Positions 37,966 through 48,204 of a DNA stretch of 64,000 nt are shown one piece after another. A model generated the notes under the pieces. That model had not been told where the DNA came from and did not search any database. It saw only the letters and a list, made by a program, of their open reading frames with translations. Numbering within the stretch: the stretch's first letter is position 1; each line of letters begins with the position of its first letter. The translations under genes and the position numbers were made by a program. Location of the stretch: positions 3,321,001-3,385,000 of the forward strand of contig NZ_CP115174.1 in NCBI RefSeq assembly GCF_027625475.1. The letters run 5' to 3'. The DNA comes from Sphingomonas abietis (GTDB taxonomy: Bacteria > Pseudomonadota > Alphaproteobacteria > Sphingomonadales > Sphingomonadaceae).

Positions 37966-38313
37966 ATGCGCAAGCTGATTTCAGGCCTCGTCGCCGCAGG
38001 TCTGCTCGCCGGTACTGCCGTTGTCGGCGCCTCGCCGGCTGAAGCCCGCTGGCATGGCGGTTATGGCGGCGGCTATCATGGCGGCTGGCACGGTGGCTAT
38101 CATCATGGCATCGGCACCGGCGGTGCCATCGGCCTCGGCCTTCTCGGCGTCGGCGTGGGTGCCGCGATCGCGTCGTCGGACCATGATCGCTATTATGACC
38201 GCGGTGGCTACGGCTATTACGCGCCGCCGCCCCCGCCGCCGGCCTATTATGGCAGCTATTATGCCCCGCCGCCCCCGCCGCCGGCTTATTATGGCGGCTA
38301 TTACGGCTACTGA
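37966..38313 (+). CDS. Small secreted repeat protein, Gly/Tyr/Pro-rich
   Basis: A 115-residue protein: signal peptide (MRKLISGLVAAGLLAGTAVV), HGGYGGGYHGG repeats, a glycine-zipper (about 48-62) and two near-identical YYAPPPPPPAYYGxYY units (about 82-115) encoded by tandem DNA repeats. ATG 37966 has GGAG at good spacing. Ends before a strong terminator, so monocistronic. Probably an envelope structural protein. In front of it are CTGTTCAG and CTGAACAG, inverted copies about 50 bases apart. Confidence 0.75.
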   Translation: MRKLISGLVAAGLLAGTAVVGASPAEARWHGGYGGGYHGGWHGGYHHGIGTGGAIGLGLLGVGVGAAIASSDHDRYYDRGGYGYYAPPPPPPAYYGSYYAPPPPPPAYYGGYYGY

Positions 38314-38339
38314 GCCGAACCTGCCGATCGTGAATGAAG

Positions 38340-38375
38340 GGCGCCGCCACCGAAAGGGAGCGGCGCCTTTCTCTT
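38340..38375 (+). terminator. Terminator after the repeat protein
   Basis: GGCGCCGC (38340-38347) pairs with GCGGCGCC (38360-38367), followed by TTTCTCTT. Confidence 0.8.
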
Positions 38376-38424
38376 ATGCACCGCCCATCACGAGCCCCTG
38401 CCTCGGCCCGATTGCCATATAAGG

Positions 38425-38454
38425 AAAAGGCGCCACCCCATGGGGGCGACGCCT
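38425..38454 (-). terminator. Terminator of the CsbD-type gene
   Basis: AGGCG(C)CACCCC and GGGG(C)G-CGCCT form a hairpin around ATG; on the minus strand TTTTCC follows. Confidence 0.7.
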
Positions 38455-38483
38455 GTTCCTGCCTGCGAAGGTCGATGCGGGGA

Positions 38484-38675
38484 TCAGATCTTGTCGATCG
38501 TGTCCTTCACCGCACCCTTGGCATTGCCGACCGTGGTCTGGACATGGCCCTTGGCTTCCTGGCCTGCGCCTTCGGCTTCGAGGCTACCGTCGTTGCTCTC
38601 GCGGCCGATCGCCTGCTTGGCCTTGCCGACGGTCTCGTTGACGGCGCCTTTGATCTTGTCGGTGAGCTCGCTCAT
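38484..38675 (-). CDS. CsbD-family stress protein
   Basis: A 63-residue acidic helical protein: MSELTDKIKGAVNETVGKAK, QAIGRESNDGSLEAEGAGQE AKG, GNAKGAVKDTIDKI. CsbD proteins are induced by general stress in many bacteria; role unknown. The ATG at 38675 has GGAGACATGAT upstream. Transcribed alone. Confidence 0.92.
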   Translation of the reverse strand: MSELTDKIKGAVNETVGKAKQAIGRESNDGSLEAEGAGQEAKGHVQTTVGNAKGAVKDTIDKI

Positions 38676-38767
38676 ATCATGTCTCCTGCGAAACGCGGTC
38701 ATCCAACCGCCTCGCAGAACACAACAATCATGGAGGCGGGACGTTCCTTGGCTCGCCGCCAGATCGA

Positions 38768-39772
38768 TCAGATCAGGCCGGCGAGCGGGCTCGACGGATC
38801 GGCATAGCGCCGCACGCCCATCCGGCCGGCGCGATAGGACAAGCGCCCGCCCTCGACCGCCGCCTTCATCGCCCGCGCCATCAGGATCGGATCCTTGGCC
38901 TCGGCGATCGCGGTGTTCATCAGCACGCCGTCGCAGCCCAATTCCATCGCCACCGCCGCGTCCGACGCCTGGCCGACGCCGGCATCGACCAGCACCGGCA
39001 CCTTGGCGCCTTCGACGATCAGGCGGATCGTCACCCGGTTCTGGATGCCCAGCCCCGATCCGATCGGCGCGCCGAGCGGCATGATCGCCACCGCGCCGGC
39101 ATCCTCCAGCCGCTTCGCCGCGATCGGATCGTCGACGCAATAGACCATCGGCCTGAAGCCTTCCTTGGCGAGCACCTCGGTCGCCCGCAGCGTCTCGACC
39201 ATATCGGGATAGAGGGTGCGCGCCTCGCCGAGCACCTCCAGCTTCACCAGATCCCAGCCCCCCGCCTCTCGCGCGAGGCGGAGCGTGCGGATCGCGGATT
39301 CGGCGTCGAAACAGCCGGCGGTGTTGGGCAGGTAGGTGATGCGCTTGGGATCGATATAGTCGGTCAGCATCGGCGCCTTGGGATCGCTGACATTCACCCG
39401 CCGCACCGCAACGGTCACGATCTCAGCGCCCGAGGCTTCCACCGCGGCGGCGTTCTCCGCGAAATCCTTATATTTGCCGGTGCCGACGATCAGCCGCGAG
39501 CGGAAGGTCTTGCCGGCCACCGTCCAGCTGTCCTCGGTGACGGGCGCGGCATGGTCGCCGCCGCCGACAAAGTGGACGATCTCGAGTTCGTCACCATCCT
39601 CGACCTTCACCTCGGCCAGCGTCGAACGGGGCACGACCTCGAGATTGCGCTCCACCGCCACCTTGGCCGGTTCCAGCCCCAGTTCGGCCGCCAGCCCGGC
39701 CAGCGTCAGGCCATCGCGAATGCGCCGATGCTCGCCGTTGACATAGATCGAGATGGTGCCGTCAGAATGCAT
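38768..39772 (-). CDS. thiG: Fused sulfur carrier ThiS and thiazole synthase ThiG
   Basis: A 334-residue fusion. Residues 1-73 are ThiS ending IVHFVGGG, where the terminal Gly-Gly becomes a thiocarboxylate in normal, separate ThiS. The rest is Thi[10 protein letters not shown], the Schiff-base Lys in [44 protein letters not shown] and [16 protein letters not shown]. It makes thiamine's thiazole phosphate. A fusion of this kind occurs in sphingomonads; how the GG terminus is freed is not obvious because it is internal. ThiF is not in this window. Confidence 0.95.
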   Translation of the reverse strand: MHSDGTISIYVNGEHRRIRDGLTLAGLAAELGLEPAKVAVERNLEVVPRSTLAEVKVEDGDELEIVHFVGGGDHAAPVTEDSWTVAGKTFRSRLIVGTGKYKDFAENAAAVEASGAEIVTVAVRRVNVSDPKAPMLTDYIDPKRITYLPNTAGCFDAESAIRTLRLAREAGGWDLVKLEVLGEARTLYPDMVETLRATEVLAKEGFRPMVYCVDDPIAAKRLEDAGAVAIMPLGAPIGSGLGIQNRVTIRLIVEGAKVPVLVDAGVGQASDAAVAMELGCDGVLMNTAIAEAKDPILMARAMKAAVEGGRLSYRAGRMGVRRYADPSSPLAGLI

Positions 39773-39814
39773 GGAGTCGCTCCCGGATAGGAGCGCTGAT
39801 CTAGGCGCGCCCGC

Positions 39815-40543
39815 TCAAACCGGCAACCGCATCGCCATGTCGCCAAGCCATTGCATCATCGGCGTGAAGCCGAGCGGGAACATCAGGATCTGCGAGGCGA
39901 TCAGCAACGGCCCGCCGATCTTCCACACCCGATGCACCCTGCCGCGCGTGATCCGGTCGAACAGGATGCCGGCGACGATGATCAGGTCCGGGCTGGCGAA
40001 GGCCGAAAACGGCATGAACGGGTGCAGCGCCGGAATACGTGCCAAGGCCGGGGTGGTCAGCACCACCAGCGACAGCAGGATCAGCCGCTTGTGCGTCTCG
40101 GCCTCGCGTCGCCTGGCGATCGCCAGCCCGATCACGATCGCAAAGGTGATCGCACCGACCAGATTGATCGCGAAGAAGGCATAAGGCGTCGGGAAGACCG
40201 GGGGCACGCCCCCGCGCATCGATTCGATCGTGGCGAGCACCATCAGCACCACCATCGCCGCCGCGAGCCCTGCGCCTGCATAGCCCAGCGACCGATGCAG
40301 CGCGCGATTGCCCGCCGCGATGAGCAGCGGCTGCACGATGGTCAGCACGATCCATGTGGTGAAGACGATGCCGTGGACGATCAGCAACGGCGACAGCGGC
40401 CCGAAATGCGGCGGCGCGCCGAGGAAGGGCCGGAGGAACCAGCTCGGCGAGAAGCCGATCAGGACGACCATCCCCACCACCGCCGGAACGCTTGCATAGA
40501 AGATTCGATCGGCCCGCAGCCGAGTCCTCGCCACCGTCGCCAT
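39815..40543 (-). CDS. Multi-pass membrane protein
   Basis: A 242-residue protein with about six membrane helices; conserved-looking LLIVHGIVFTTWIVLTIVQP, NRALHRSLGYAGAGLA and ETHKRLILLSLVVL recall a family of haem-like or DUF2306-like membrane proteins with paired His, but assignment is uncertain. ATG 40543 was chosen because it starts 14 residues before the first helix. Convergent to none; thiSG is next downstream. Confidence 0.6.
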   Translation of the reverse strand: MATVARTRLRADRIFYASVPAVVGMVVLIGFSPSWFLRPFLGAPPHFGPLSPLLIVHGIVFTTWIVLTIVQPLLIAAGNRALHRSLGYAGAGLAAAMVVLMVLATIESMRGGVPPVFPTPYAFFAINLVGAITFAIVIGLAIARRREAETHKRLILLSLVVLTTPALARIPALHPFMPFSAFASPDLIIVAGILFDRITRGRVHRVWKIGGPLLIASQILMFPLGFTPMMQWLGDMAMRLPV

Positions 40544-40672
40544 GCCCACCCCCTGGCCAGCTCCGGACGGGAAGACTCCTCCCAAACCCGTCCCCGGTCA
40601 AGTGCGGTTTGCCAAATCGTGCGGCCGCCCGCTAAGAAGCGCGCTCCGATTTCCCAAGAGAAAAGGCGCGGC

Positions 40673-41113
40673 ATGGCCGACAAGCCCATCGTCTTCGTTC
40701 TGAATGGCCCCAATCTCAACATGCTCGGTTTGCGCGAGCCCGAAATCTATGGCGCCGACACGCTCGACGACATCGCCGACATGCTCGACGATCGCGCCCG
40801 GGAGCTGGGATTGGAGCTCGATATCCGGCAATCCAACCATGAAGGCCATCTGGTCGACTGGATTCAGGAGGCCAATGCCAAGGGCGCGCAGGCGGTGCTG
40901 CTCAACGGCGGCGGCTTCACCCACACCTCGGTGGCGATCCACGATGCGATCAGGGCCGTCACCGTGCCGGTGATCGAGGTCCATCTGTCCAACCCGCACC
41001 AGCGCGAAGAATTCCGCCATCACAGCTATATCGGGATGGCCGCGAAAGGCACGGTGGCGGGATTCGGCGCAATGTCGTATCGGCTCGCGCTGGACGCGGC
41101 CGCCAAGCTCTGA
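40673..41113 (+). CDS. aroQ: 3-dehydroquinate dehydratase, type II
   Basis: A 146-residue enzyme of the shikimate pathway. Motifs: FVLNGPNLNMLGLREPEIYG (Asn, Arg, Tyr active site), RQSNHEGHLVDWI, LLNGGGFTHTSVAIHDAI and EVHLSNPHQREEFRHHSYI. It removes water from 3-dehydroquinate. ATG 40673 follows AAAAGGCGCGGC. The next gene is accB, the usual arrangement in this group. Confidence 0.97.
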   Translation: MADKPIVFVLNGPNLNMLGLREPEIYGADTLDDIADMLDDRARELGLELDIRQSNHEGHLVDWIQEANAKGAQAVLLNGGGFTHTSVAIHDAIRAVTVPVIEVHLSNPHQREEFRHHSYIGMAAKGTVAGFGAMSYRLALDAAAKL

Positions 41114-41153
41114 CAGAGCCGGCCTCAACGAAGAATAGAAAGAGGGTCGAGTA

Positions 41154-41639
41154 ATGACCGATGCCCCCGAAGTGACCAATGGTTCGATGCAGATCGATGC
41201 CGGGCTGGTGCGCCAGCTCGCCGAGATGCTGGACGCTACCCGCCTGACCGAGATCGAGGTGCAGGACGGCGATCGCCGCATCCGCGTCGCCCGCACCGTG
41301 TCGATGACCGCCGCGCCTGCCGTGGCGATGGCCGCTGCCCCCGTAGCCGCCGCACCGGCGGCGGCCGCCACCGCCGCGCCGGTTCTCGCCGCGCCGACCG
41401 ACCATCCCGGTCTGGTCAAGTCGCCGATGGTCGGCACCGTCTATCTCGCGGCCGAGCCCGGCGCCGCACCGTTCGCCACTCCCGGCAAGCAGGTCGCGGC
41501 GGGCGATACGCTGCTGATCGTCGAGGCGATGAAGGTGATGAACCCGATCATCGCCACCAAGGCCGGCAAGGTGACGCAGATTCTGGTCGAGAACGGCCAG
41601 CCGGTCGAATTCGACCAGCCGCTCGTCATCGTCGAGTAA
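41154..41639 (+). CDS. accB: Biotin carboxyl carrier protein
   Basis: A 161-residue BCCP: N-terminal helical part ([26 protein letters not shown]), an Ala/Pro linker (about 50-80) and the biotinyl domain with EAMKVMN, whose Lys (about 128) takes biotin. Part of acetyl-CoA carboxylase; the carboxylase accC follows four bases downstream. Confidence 0.96.
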   Translation: MTDAPEVTNGSMQIDAGLVRQLAEMLDATRLTEIEVQDGDRRIRVARTVSMTAAPAVAMAAAPVAAAPAAAATAAPVLAAPTDHPGLVKSPMVGTVYLAAEPGAAPFATPGKQVAAGDTLLIVEAMKVMNPIIATKAGKVTQILVENGQPVEFDQPLVIVE

Positions 41640-41643
41640 GCCT

Positions 41644-42993
41644 GTGACGATCCGCAAGATCCTGATCGCCAATCGCGGCGAGATCGCCCTCCGCATCCAT
41701 CGCGCCTGCCACGAGATGGGCATCGAGACGGTCGCGGTGCATAGCACCGCCGATACCGACGCGATGCATGTCCGCCTCGCCGATCAGGCGGTGTGCATCG
41801 GGCCGCCGGCTGCGGCCGAGAGCTATCTCAACATTCCGAACATCATCGCGGCCGCCGAGATCAGCGGCGCGGACGCGATCCACCCGGGCTACGGCTTCCT
41901 CTCCGAGAACGCGCAGTTCGCCGAGATCGTGGAAGCCCATGACCTGATCTTCATCGGGCCCAAGCCCGAGCATATCCGCACGATGGGCGACAAGATCGAG
42001 GCGAAGCTGACCGCGGCCAAGCTCGGCCTGCCGCTGGTGCCGGGCTCCGATGGCCCGCTGTCCGATCTCGCCGAGGCCAAGGCGGTGGCGGCCGAGATCG
42101 GCTATCCGGTGATCATCAAGGCGGCGTCGGGCGGCGGCGGCCGCGGCATGAAGGTCGTGGCCGACGAGAGCCAGCTCGGCACGCTGATGCAGCAGGCCGG
42201 CACCGAGGCGAAGGCCGCGTTCGGCGACGCGACGGTCTATATGGAGAAATATCTCTCCGATCCGCGCCACATCGAATTCCAGATCTTCGGCGACGGCAAC
42301 GGCAACGCGATCCATCTTGGCGAGCGCGACTGCTCGCTCCAGCGCCGCCACCAGAAAGTGCTGGAGGAGGCCCCCTCCCCGGTCATCTCGATGGAGCAGC
42401 GCGAGGAGATGGGCGCGATCGTCGCCAAGGCGATGGCCGACATGGGCTATCGCGGCGCCGGCACGATCGAGTTCCTCTACGAGGACGGCCAGTTCTACTT
42501 CATCGAGATGAACACCCGGCTCCAGGTCGAGCATCCGGTGACCGAGGCGATCACCGGCCTCGATCTCGTCCGCGAGCAGATCCGCATCGCCGACGGCCAT
42601 CTGCTGACGCTGCGCCAGGAGGATGTCGAGTTCCGCGGCCATGCGATCGAATGCCGGATCAACGCCGAGCATCCGCGCACCTTCGCGCCCTCGCCGGGGC
42701 TGGTGAAGGGCTATCATGCGCCGGGCGGCATGAACGTCCGCGTCGATAGCGGGCTCTACGCCGGCTATCGCGTACCGCCTTATTACGACTCGATGATCGC
42801 CAAGCTGATCGTCTGGGGGCACACCCGTGAGGGCGCGCTCCGCCGCCTGCGCCGCGCGCTGGAAGAGTTCGTGATCGACGGCGTGACGACGACGATCCCG
42901 CTTCACCAGGCGCTGCTCGACGATCCCGAGTTCCAGGAAGGCGACTACACGATCAAGTGGCTGGAACAGTGGCTGGCCAAGCAGGAGGACTGA
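41644..42993 (+). CDS. accC: Biotin carboxylase
   Basis: A 449-residue biotin carboxylase starting at GTG 41644, four bases after accB. ATP-grasp motifs: [48 protein letters not shown] and [20 protein letters not shown]. It carboxylates the biotin of AccB with bicarbonate and ATP. The C-terminus overlaps the next reading frame. Confidence 0.97.
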   Translation: MTIRKILIANRGEIALRIHRACHEMGIETVAVHSTADTDAMHVRLADQAVCIGPPAAAESYLNIPNIIAAAEISGADAIHPGYGFLSENAQFAEIVEAHDLIFIGPKPEHIRTMGDKIEAKLTAAKLGLPLVPGSDGPLSDLAEAKAVAAEIGYPVIIKAASGGGGRGMKVVADESQLGTLMQQAGTEAKAAFGDATVYMEKYLSDPRHIEFQIFGDGNGNAIHLGERDCSLQRRHQKVLEEAPSPVISMEQREEMGAIVAKAMADMGYRGAGTIEFLYEDGQFYFIEMNTRLQVEHPVTEAITGLDLVREQIRIADGHLLTLRQEDVEFRGHAIECRINAEHPRTFAPSPGLVKGYHAPGGMNVRVDSGLYAGYRVPPYYDSMIAKLIVWGHTREGALRRLRRALEEFVIDGVTTTIPLHQALLDDPEFQEGDYTIKWLEQWLAKQED

Positions 42994-43337
42994 GCGATCT
43001 CGGCCGGCTCCTGAGGGAGATGCGGCCGGTCCTCCACGACAGTCCCTATGGCTTCGAGGTCATGGACAAGGCGCCGGCCAATGCCTTCGCCACGATCCGC
43101 GAGGATGAGGGGCTGACCGTGATCGCGCCCGGCGACGGCTGGGCGCGGATCAGCCTGGCGGTCCATTCCAGCCTTGCCGCGGTAGGATTGTCCGCCGCCA
43201 TCTCGGGAACGCTGGCTGCGGCCGGCATCTCCTGCAACATCGTCGCCGGCTATCATCACGACCATCTGTTCGTGCCATGGCCCCGCCGGCACGACGCGAT
43301 GACGGCCCTCGCCACGATTTCAGGGGATCGCCCATGA
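42969..43337 (+). CDS. ACT-domain-like small protein
   Basis: About 120 residues related to the ACT_7 group: [75 protein letters not shown]. These stand-alone ACT proteins probably bind amino acids; role unknown. The start is uncertain: GTG 42969 overlaps accC by 25 bases, CTG 42990 abuts the accC stop, ATG 43020 has GAGG three bases upstream but cuts into the domain. Its stop overlaps arsC by four bases. Confidence 0.75.
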   Translation: MAGQAGGLSDLGRLLREMRPVLHDSPYGFEVMDKAPANAFATIREDEGLTVIAPGDGWARISLAVHSSLAAVGLSAAISGTLAAAGISCNIVAGYHHDHLFVPWPRRHDAMTALATISGDRP

Positions 43338-43675
43338 AGGCCACCATCTATCACAATCCGCGCTGCTCCAAGTCGCGCGAGGCGCTGGCGTTGCTGCAAG
43401 CCGCGGGCATGGACGTCACCATCGTCGAATATCTCAAGCAGCCGCCATCCCGTGATACGCTGGTACGCCTCTACGGCCGCGCCGGGATGCGTGCCCGCGA
43501 CGGGCTCCGCATGGCAGAGGCTGGTGCCAAGGCGCTGAAGGATGCCGGCGAGGACGCCATTCTCGATGCGATGGCGGCCGACCCGAGCCTGATCGAGCGC
43601 CCGCTGGTGGAAACCGATCGTGGCGTTCGGCTGGGCCGGCCGCCGGAGAAGGTTAAGGAAATTTTGCCCGATTGA
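43334..43675 (+). CDS. ArsC-family arsenate reductase-like protein
   Basis: A 113-residue ArsC of the glutaredoxin-dependent type: HNPRCSKSREALALL with the catalytic Cys, then LIERPLVETDRGVRLGRPPE with the Arg trio. Members reduce arsenate with glutaredoxin, but many YffB/ArsC-like copies do other thiol chemistry. No ars operon is nearby, so the arsenic role is not proven. ATGA overlap with the ACT gene upstream. Confidence 0.85.
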   Translation: MKATIYHNPRCSKSREALALLQAAGMDVTIVEYLKQPPSRDTLVRLYGRAGMRARDGLRMAEAGAKALKDAGEDAILDAMAADPSLIERPLVETDRGVRLGRPPEKVKEILPD

Positions 43676-43724
43676 CCTTCTCGCACTTGCCCGAGTCGCC
43701 GACATCCGGCTTAATCGGCGGGTC

Positions 43725-44450
43725 ATGGCCACAATTGCAGTTTACAGCCTGAAGGGCGGGGTCGGGAAGACGACTTTGGCCGTCAGCCTTGCCTGGTGCG
43801 CAGCATCGTCGGCCCGCCGCACCCTGCTCTGGGATCTCGATCCGCAAGCCGCCTCGTCCTGGCTGCTCGGCGCCAGCGCGCCCGGCAAGGAGGAGGCGCA
43901 GGCGGTGTTCACCCGCGAGGCCGAGCCGAGCGACCTCGTCCGCCCGACGGGGATCGACAATCTGTCCATCCTGCCCGCCGACCGTTCGCTGCGCGGGCTC
44001 GATCGGCTGTTCCACGATCTGGACAAGCGCAAGCGCCTCGCCAAGCTGGCCGAGCGGCTCGGCAAGGGCTGGGATCGCACCGTGCTCGATTGCCCGCCCG
44101 GCCTCACCGACACCGCCGACCAAGCGCTGCGCGCCGCCACGCTGATCATCGTGCCGGTCATCCCCTCCCCGCTCGCCCGCCGCGCCTTCGACGATGTCGT
44201 GGCCCATCTGCGCGAGACGCATGGCAAGGTCGCGCCGATGCTGCCGGTGTTCAACATGGTCGATCGGCGCCGCCTGCTCCACCGTGCGGCCATTGCCGAG
44301 CAGCCGGACTGGCCGATCGTGCCGATGGCGAGCGCCCTCGAGAGCATGACCGCCGCCGCACCGCTTTCCGGCCCTTTTCCCGCCTCGTCGGTCGCCGGCC
44401 CGGCCATCTCGCGGTTGTGGCGCGGCATCGAGAAGAGGTTGGCGCCATGA
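43725..44450 (+). CDS. Orphan ParA-family ATPase
   Basis: A 241-residue protein with deviant Walker A KGGVGKTT (about 10-17), [14 protein letters not shown] and [10 protein letters not shown] (Walker B). ParA proteins form dimers on DNA and position cargo such as plasmids, chromosomes or chemosensory arrays. No parB is adjacent, so the cargo is unknown. ATG 43725 fits the fold; short gap to arsC. Confidence 0.9.
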   Translation: MATIAVYSLKGGVGKTTLAVSLAWCAASSARRTLLWDLDPQAASSWLLGASAPGKEEAQAVFTREAEPSDLVRPTGIDNLSILPADRSLRGLDRLFHDLDKRKRLAKLAERLGKGWDRTVLDCPPGLTDTADQALRAATLIIVPVIPSPLARRAFDDVVAHLRETHGKVAPMLPVFNMVDRRRLLHRAAIAEQPDWPIVPMASALESMTAAAPLSGPFPASSVAGPAISRLWRGIEKRLAP

Positions 44451-44466
44451 CGACGGGGCGCGCCTG

Positions 44467-45243
<777 letters not shown>

Positions 45244-45736
45244 ATCGGGTGCTCGACGACGTTGAGCGACGGCGATTCCTTGTAGAGCCAGCCAGAGAAG
45301 ATTCTCCGCCAGCGTGAATCGCGCCCTTCGGTATCGACCTGCACGAAGGCCCCCGTCAGCGGCTCGGCCTCCCACGGCGCGCTCGTCTCGCAGGCACGCA
45401 GGCGCACGACGACATCGCCGACCCGCACGGCCTGGCCGGGCTTGAGCGTCAGATCGCGCTCCTCGCCATTCCGCTTGTTAAGCAGCCCCAGCACCGCGAC
45501 GCGATCGGCCATCGGCGTCTCCGCCTTGGAGAGCGCCTCGGCATCGGACGAAGATTTGCTTTTGGATTTCGCCGGGGCTTTCGCGGGCGCGGCATCATCC
45601 GACGCATCGCTGCCGTCCGTGCCGTTTCCCAGCGGCAGGACCGGCTGCTGGTCGTTCGCCTGGATCGCCTCGACACCCTGCCACGCGGCAACACCGCCGA
45701 TCAGCAGCACCGCGACGCCAGCGGCGAGCCGCCCGC

Positions 45737-46252
45737 TCACGGGTGCGCGGGCGCTGCGCCCGGATCAGCCGCCGCCGGTGCGGTCTTGGCGCTATCCCCG
45801 CCCGACTTGTTGATGAACTGCCCGACCATGCTCATCAGATCGACCGACCCCTGGGTATCCACGATCACGTCGCCATTCTTGAACGGCGTCGATGAACCGC
45901 CCGGGATCATGTTCATGTAGGTGCCGCCGAGAATGCCCTCGGATGCGATCGCCGCGCTGCTGTCGTCCGGCAGCTTGGAATCGGGATTGATCGCCAGCGT
46001 CACTTCGGCCTGGAAGGTCTTGGGATCGAGTTTCACCCCCGCGACCTGGCCGATCTTGATACCGGCGACGCGCACGTCGGTGCCGGCGTTGATACCGCTG
46101 GCATTGGGGAACAGCGCGCTGACTTGAATGGCATTGGGCACACGGCCGCCGCCGGTGCGCTGGAAGGCGTACCAGCCAAACCAGATCGCGACGAGGACAA
46201 CGAGAAGACCGATCAGCGCCTCGGCGCCATGCTCCTTGGCAAGACTACGCAT
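45737..46252 (-). CDS. MlaD-family lipid transport protein
   Basis: A 171-residue protein with one N-terminal anchor (about 12-28) and an MCE/MlaD domain: IQVSALFPNASGINAGTDVR, VAGIKIGQVAGVKLDPKTFQ AEVTL, GILGGTYMNMIPGG. In E. coli MlaD is the periplasmic substrate-binding part of a phospholipid transporter. No MlaE or MlaF genes are adjacent here. ATGA overlap downstream with the DUF2155 gene. Confidence 0.88.
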   Translation of the reverse strand: MRSLAKEHGAEALIGLLVVLVAIWFGWYAFQRTGGGRVPNAIQVSALFPNASGINAGTDVRVAGIKIGQVAGVKLDPKTFQAEVTLAINPDSKLPDDSSAAIASEGILGGTYMNMIPGGSSTPFKNGDVIVDTQGSVDLMSMVGQFINKSGGDSAKTAPAAADPGAAPAHP

Positions 46253-46255
46253 AGG

Positions 46256-46648
46256 TCAGTTCGGGCTCCACGCCTCATAGTCGCCGGTCGCCGCGGCACG
46301 CTTGCCGCCTGCTTCCAGCGCGCCCGCCGGGCGATACGCCTCACGGGTGCCGGTCATGTTCGGTTGGGCGGGCGCTTGCCAGGCCCGCCGCGGCGGCAAG
46401 GCCTTGTCGGGCGTCTCGGCCTGGGTGCCGTGCAGCCAGCCATGCCATTCCGGCGTGACCCGGCTCGCATCGTTCGCGCCCGCATAGATCACCCAGCGAC
46501 GTGGGCCGCCATGGACGGCGACGCCGCCCTCGAAATAGACGTTACCGAACTCGTCCGACCCGACCCGACTGCCCTTCCGGGCAGAAAAGATGCGGGTGCC
46601 GAGTGTGGCGCCGTTCCACCACGTGAAGATGCTCGTGAGTAAGCCCAT
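46256..46648 (-). CDS. NDUFA12-like complex I accessory subunit
   Basis: A 130-residue protein: TWWNGATLGTRIFSARKGSR, DEFGNVYFEG and PRRWVIYAGANDASRVTPEW HGWLHG. This is the NDUFA12 homolog found in alphaproteobacterial complex I. ATG 46648 gives MGLLTSIFTWWNG, a typical N-terminus. Three bases separate it from the MlaD-type gene. Confidence 0.9.
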   Translation of the reverse strand: MGLLTSIFTWWNGATLGTRIFSARKGSRVGSDEFGNVYFEGGVAVHGGPRRWVIYAGANDASRVTPEWHGWLHGTQAETPDKALPPRRAWQAPAQPNMTGTREAYRPAGALEAGGKRAAATGDYEAWSPN

Positions 46649-46789
46649 ATCAAAGCGCTTAGCGCGGCGCCCCCCGCCCGGCAAGCGCGACCGTCACGAT
46701 CGCAGCGATCGGCGATCGACATGATCGCTGGAACATGGCCCCCATGGCAGGCGCGCTCCTCGCGATCGACCGGGCGCCGCGACGCGCCA

Positions 46790-47455
46790 TCAATCCTCGC
46801 GAACGAGGATCATGACGGCCAGCGGCCCTTTGGCGCCCGCTGCGATTCGGGCGACCAGATTCTGTTCGGGAACCAGATCCGCAAGCCCCGCGCGCCGCAC
46901 CGTTTCCATATGCACGAAGATATCCGCGGAATCGCTCTCGCGCATCAGGAAGCCGTAGCCCTTGAGGCGATTGAACCACTTCACCCGCACCGGCTCGGGC
47001 TCGCCCGCATCATCAAGCAGCGGAATCGGGTCGACATGGGTCGCGGCCCGGCGGGCAGCGGTTTCCAGATCGGGGCCGGTCGCGGTAGACAGGTCAAAGC
47101 TGACGATCGAGCGCGCCTGCAGGCCGCGATCGCGATGCGCCGCCAGACAAACGGCGCGCGCGCCTTCCGGCAGGCTTCGCCGGCCAAAGGGCCGCAGCAC
47201 GGAAAAATGGATGAGGACATCCCCCTCGCCATCGTCGCCGACGAGAAATCCGAAGCCGCGCGTAGCATCGAACCATTTGACACTGCCCGATACTTCCACA
47301 TCGCCAGTGTCACCATCGGCAGCAGCAGCAAAAGGATCAGGATTCCGGATCATGCCGCCCCCAACGTCATGTGTGGACGAGCCATGTGCCAGACCCGATG
47401 CCCTATCATGCTCCACGCCGTCCCCGTCGTCGTACGCAAAAGCACCTTCTTGCAT
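46790..47455 (-). CDS. Twin cold-shock-domain protein
   Basis: A 221-residue protein with two CspA-type domains: the first about 55-120 ([28 protein letters not shown]), the second about 153-218 ([30 protein letters not shown]). Both have RNP1-like FGFL/YGFL and RNP2-like sequences, so both can bind single-stranded nucleic acid. A His/Asp-rich N-terminal tail is not cold-shock-like. ATG 47455 has GGGGGAG upstream. Confidence 0.9.
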   Translation of the reverse strand: MQEGAFAYDDGDGVEHDRASGLAHGSSTHDVGGGMIRNPDPFAAAADGDTGDVEVSGSVKWFDATRGFGFLVGDDGEGDVLIHFSVLRPFGRRSLPEGARAVCLAAHRDRGLQARSIVSFDLSTATGPDLETAARRAATHVDPIPLLDDAGEPEPVRVKWFNRLKGYGFLMRESDSADIFVHMETVRRAGLADLVPEQNLVARIAAGAKGPLAVMILVRED

Positions 47456-47551
47456 GACAAATACTCCCCCGGATCGCCATGCTAGCATGATTATTAACCG
47501 AATCGACCTCGAATCTTTCGGATGCTTGCGAGAATCGCCACAGCCAAGGTC

Positions 47552-48088
47552 TCACGATCCGTCCTGTTCCGGCACATCACCGGGCCGACATGCGAGAATT
47601 TTGCGGATATGCTCGGGTGCGTGCCCGGCGCGGACCATCGCCCCGAACGCCCGCCGGCGATCGGCATCGTCCGCCACATCCCTGGCGAACGGCCCGAAAC
47701 GCCGCCGCTCGGCAAAACGCAGCGCGGTTTGCCAAGCGACATCGGCGGCGTGCTGGCGCGCGTCGCCGGCATCCCCGTCCCCGATGCCCAGCACGCTCAG
47801 CGCCTGTCCGAGCCGGCGGGCGCCATAGCCCCGCGCGGCCAGCGCCCGGCCGCGCGCGTCTGCGACCGCGCGATCATCGACATAGCCCAGATCGGCAAAC
47901 CGGGTGACCAGCGGCTCGATCGGTGCCTCCGACTCCCCGTCCCAGCCACGCTCGGCGAGCTTACGTCGAAGATAATCCCGCAGCTTCGCTCGACTGGTCG
48001 CGTAACGGCTGACATAGCCGATCGCGAGGCGCTCCAAGCCGCCTGAATCCAGCGGCGGGCGGGGTCGGGAGGAATCTCTGGGTCTCAC
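47552..48088 (-). CDS. recX: RecX-family regulatory protein
   Basis: About 178 residues: YATSRAKLRDYLRRKLAERG, LGYVDDRAVADARGRALAAR GYG, AWQTALRFAERRRFGPFARD. RecX inhibits RecA filament growth. The frame is open up to 48148 but GTG 48088 (VRPRDSSRPRPPLD) gives the usual length; no ideal binding site is visible. recA is not in this window. Confidence 0.82.
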   Translation of the reverse strand: MRPRDSSRPRPPLDSGGLERLAIGYVSRYATSRAKLRDYLRRKLAERGWDGESEAPIEPLVTRFADLGYVDDRAVADARGRALAARGYGARRLGQALSVLGIGDGDAGDARQHAADVAWQTALRFAERRRFGPFARDVADDADRRRAFGAMVRAGHAPEHIRKILACRPGDVPEQDGS

Positions 48089-48204
48089 CCGCCATGTTTG
48101 TGCCACAGTCGAGCCGAATTTTGAACGCTGATGACCGTCACATGACAAAGGATGGATTCATTGCGCCGAGCCGTCTATCAGGCCGGGTTGTTGTAGTTAA
48201 GGAG

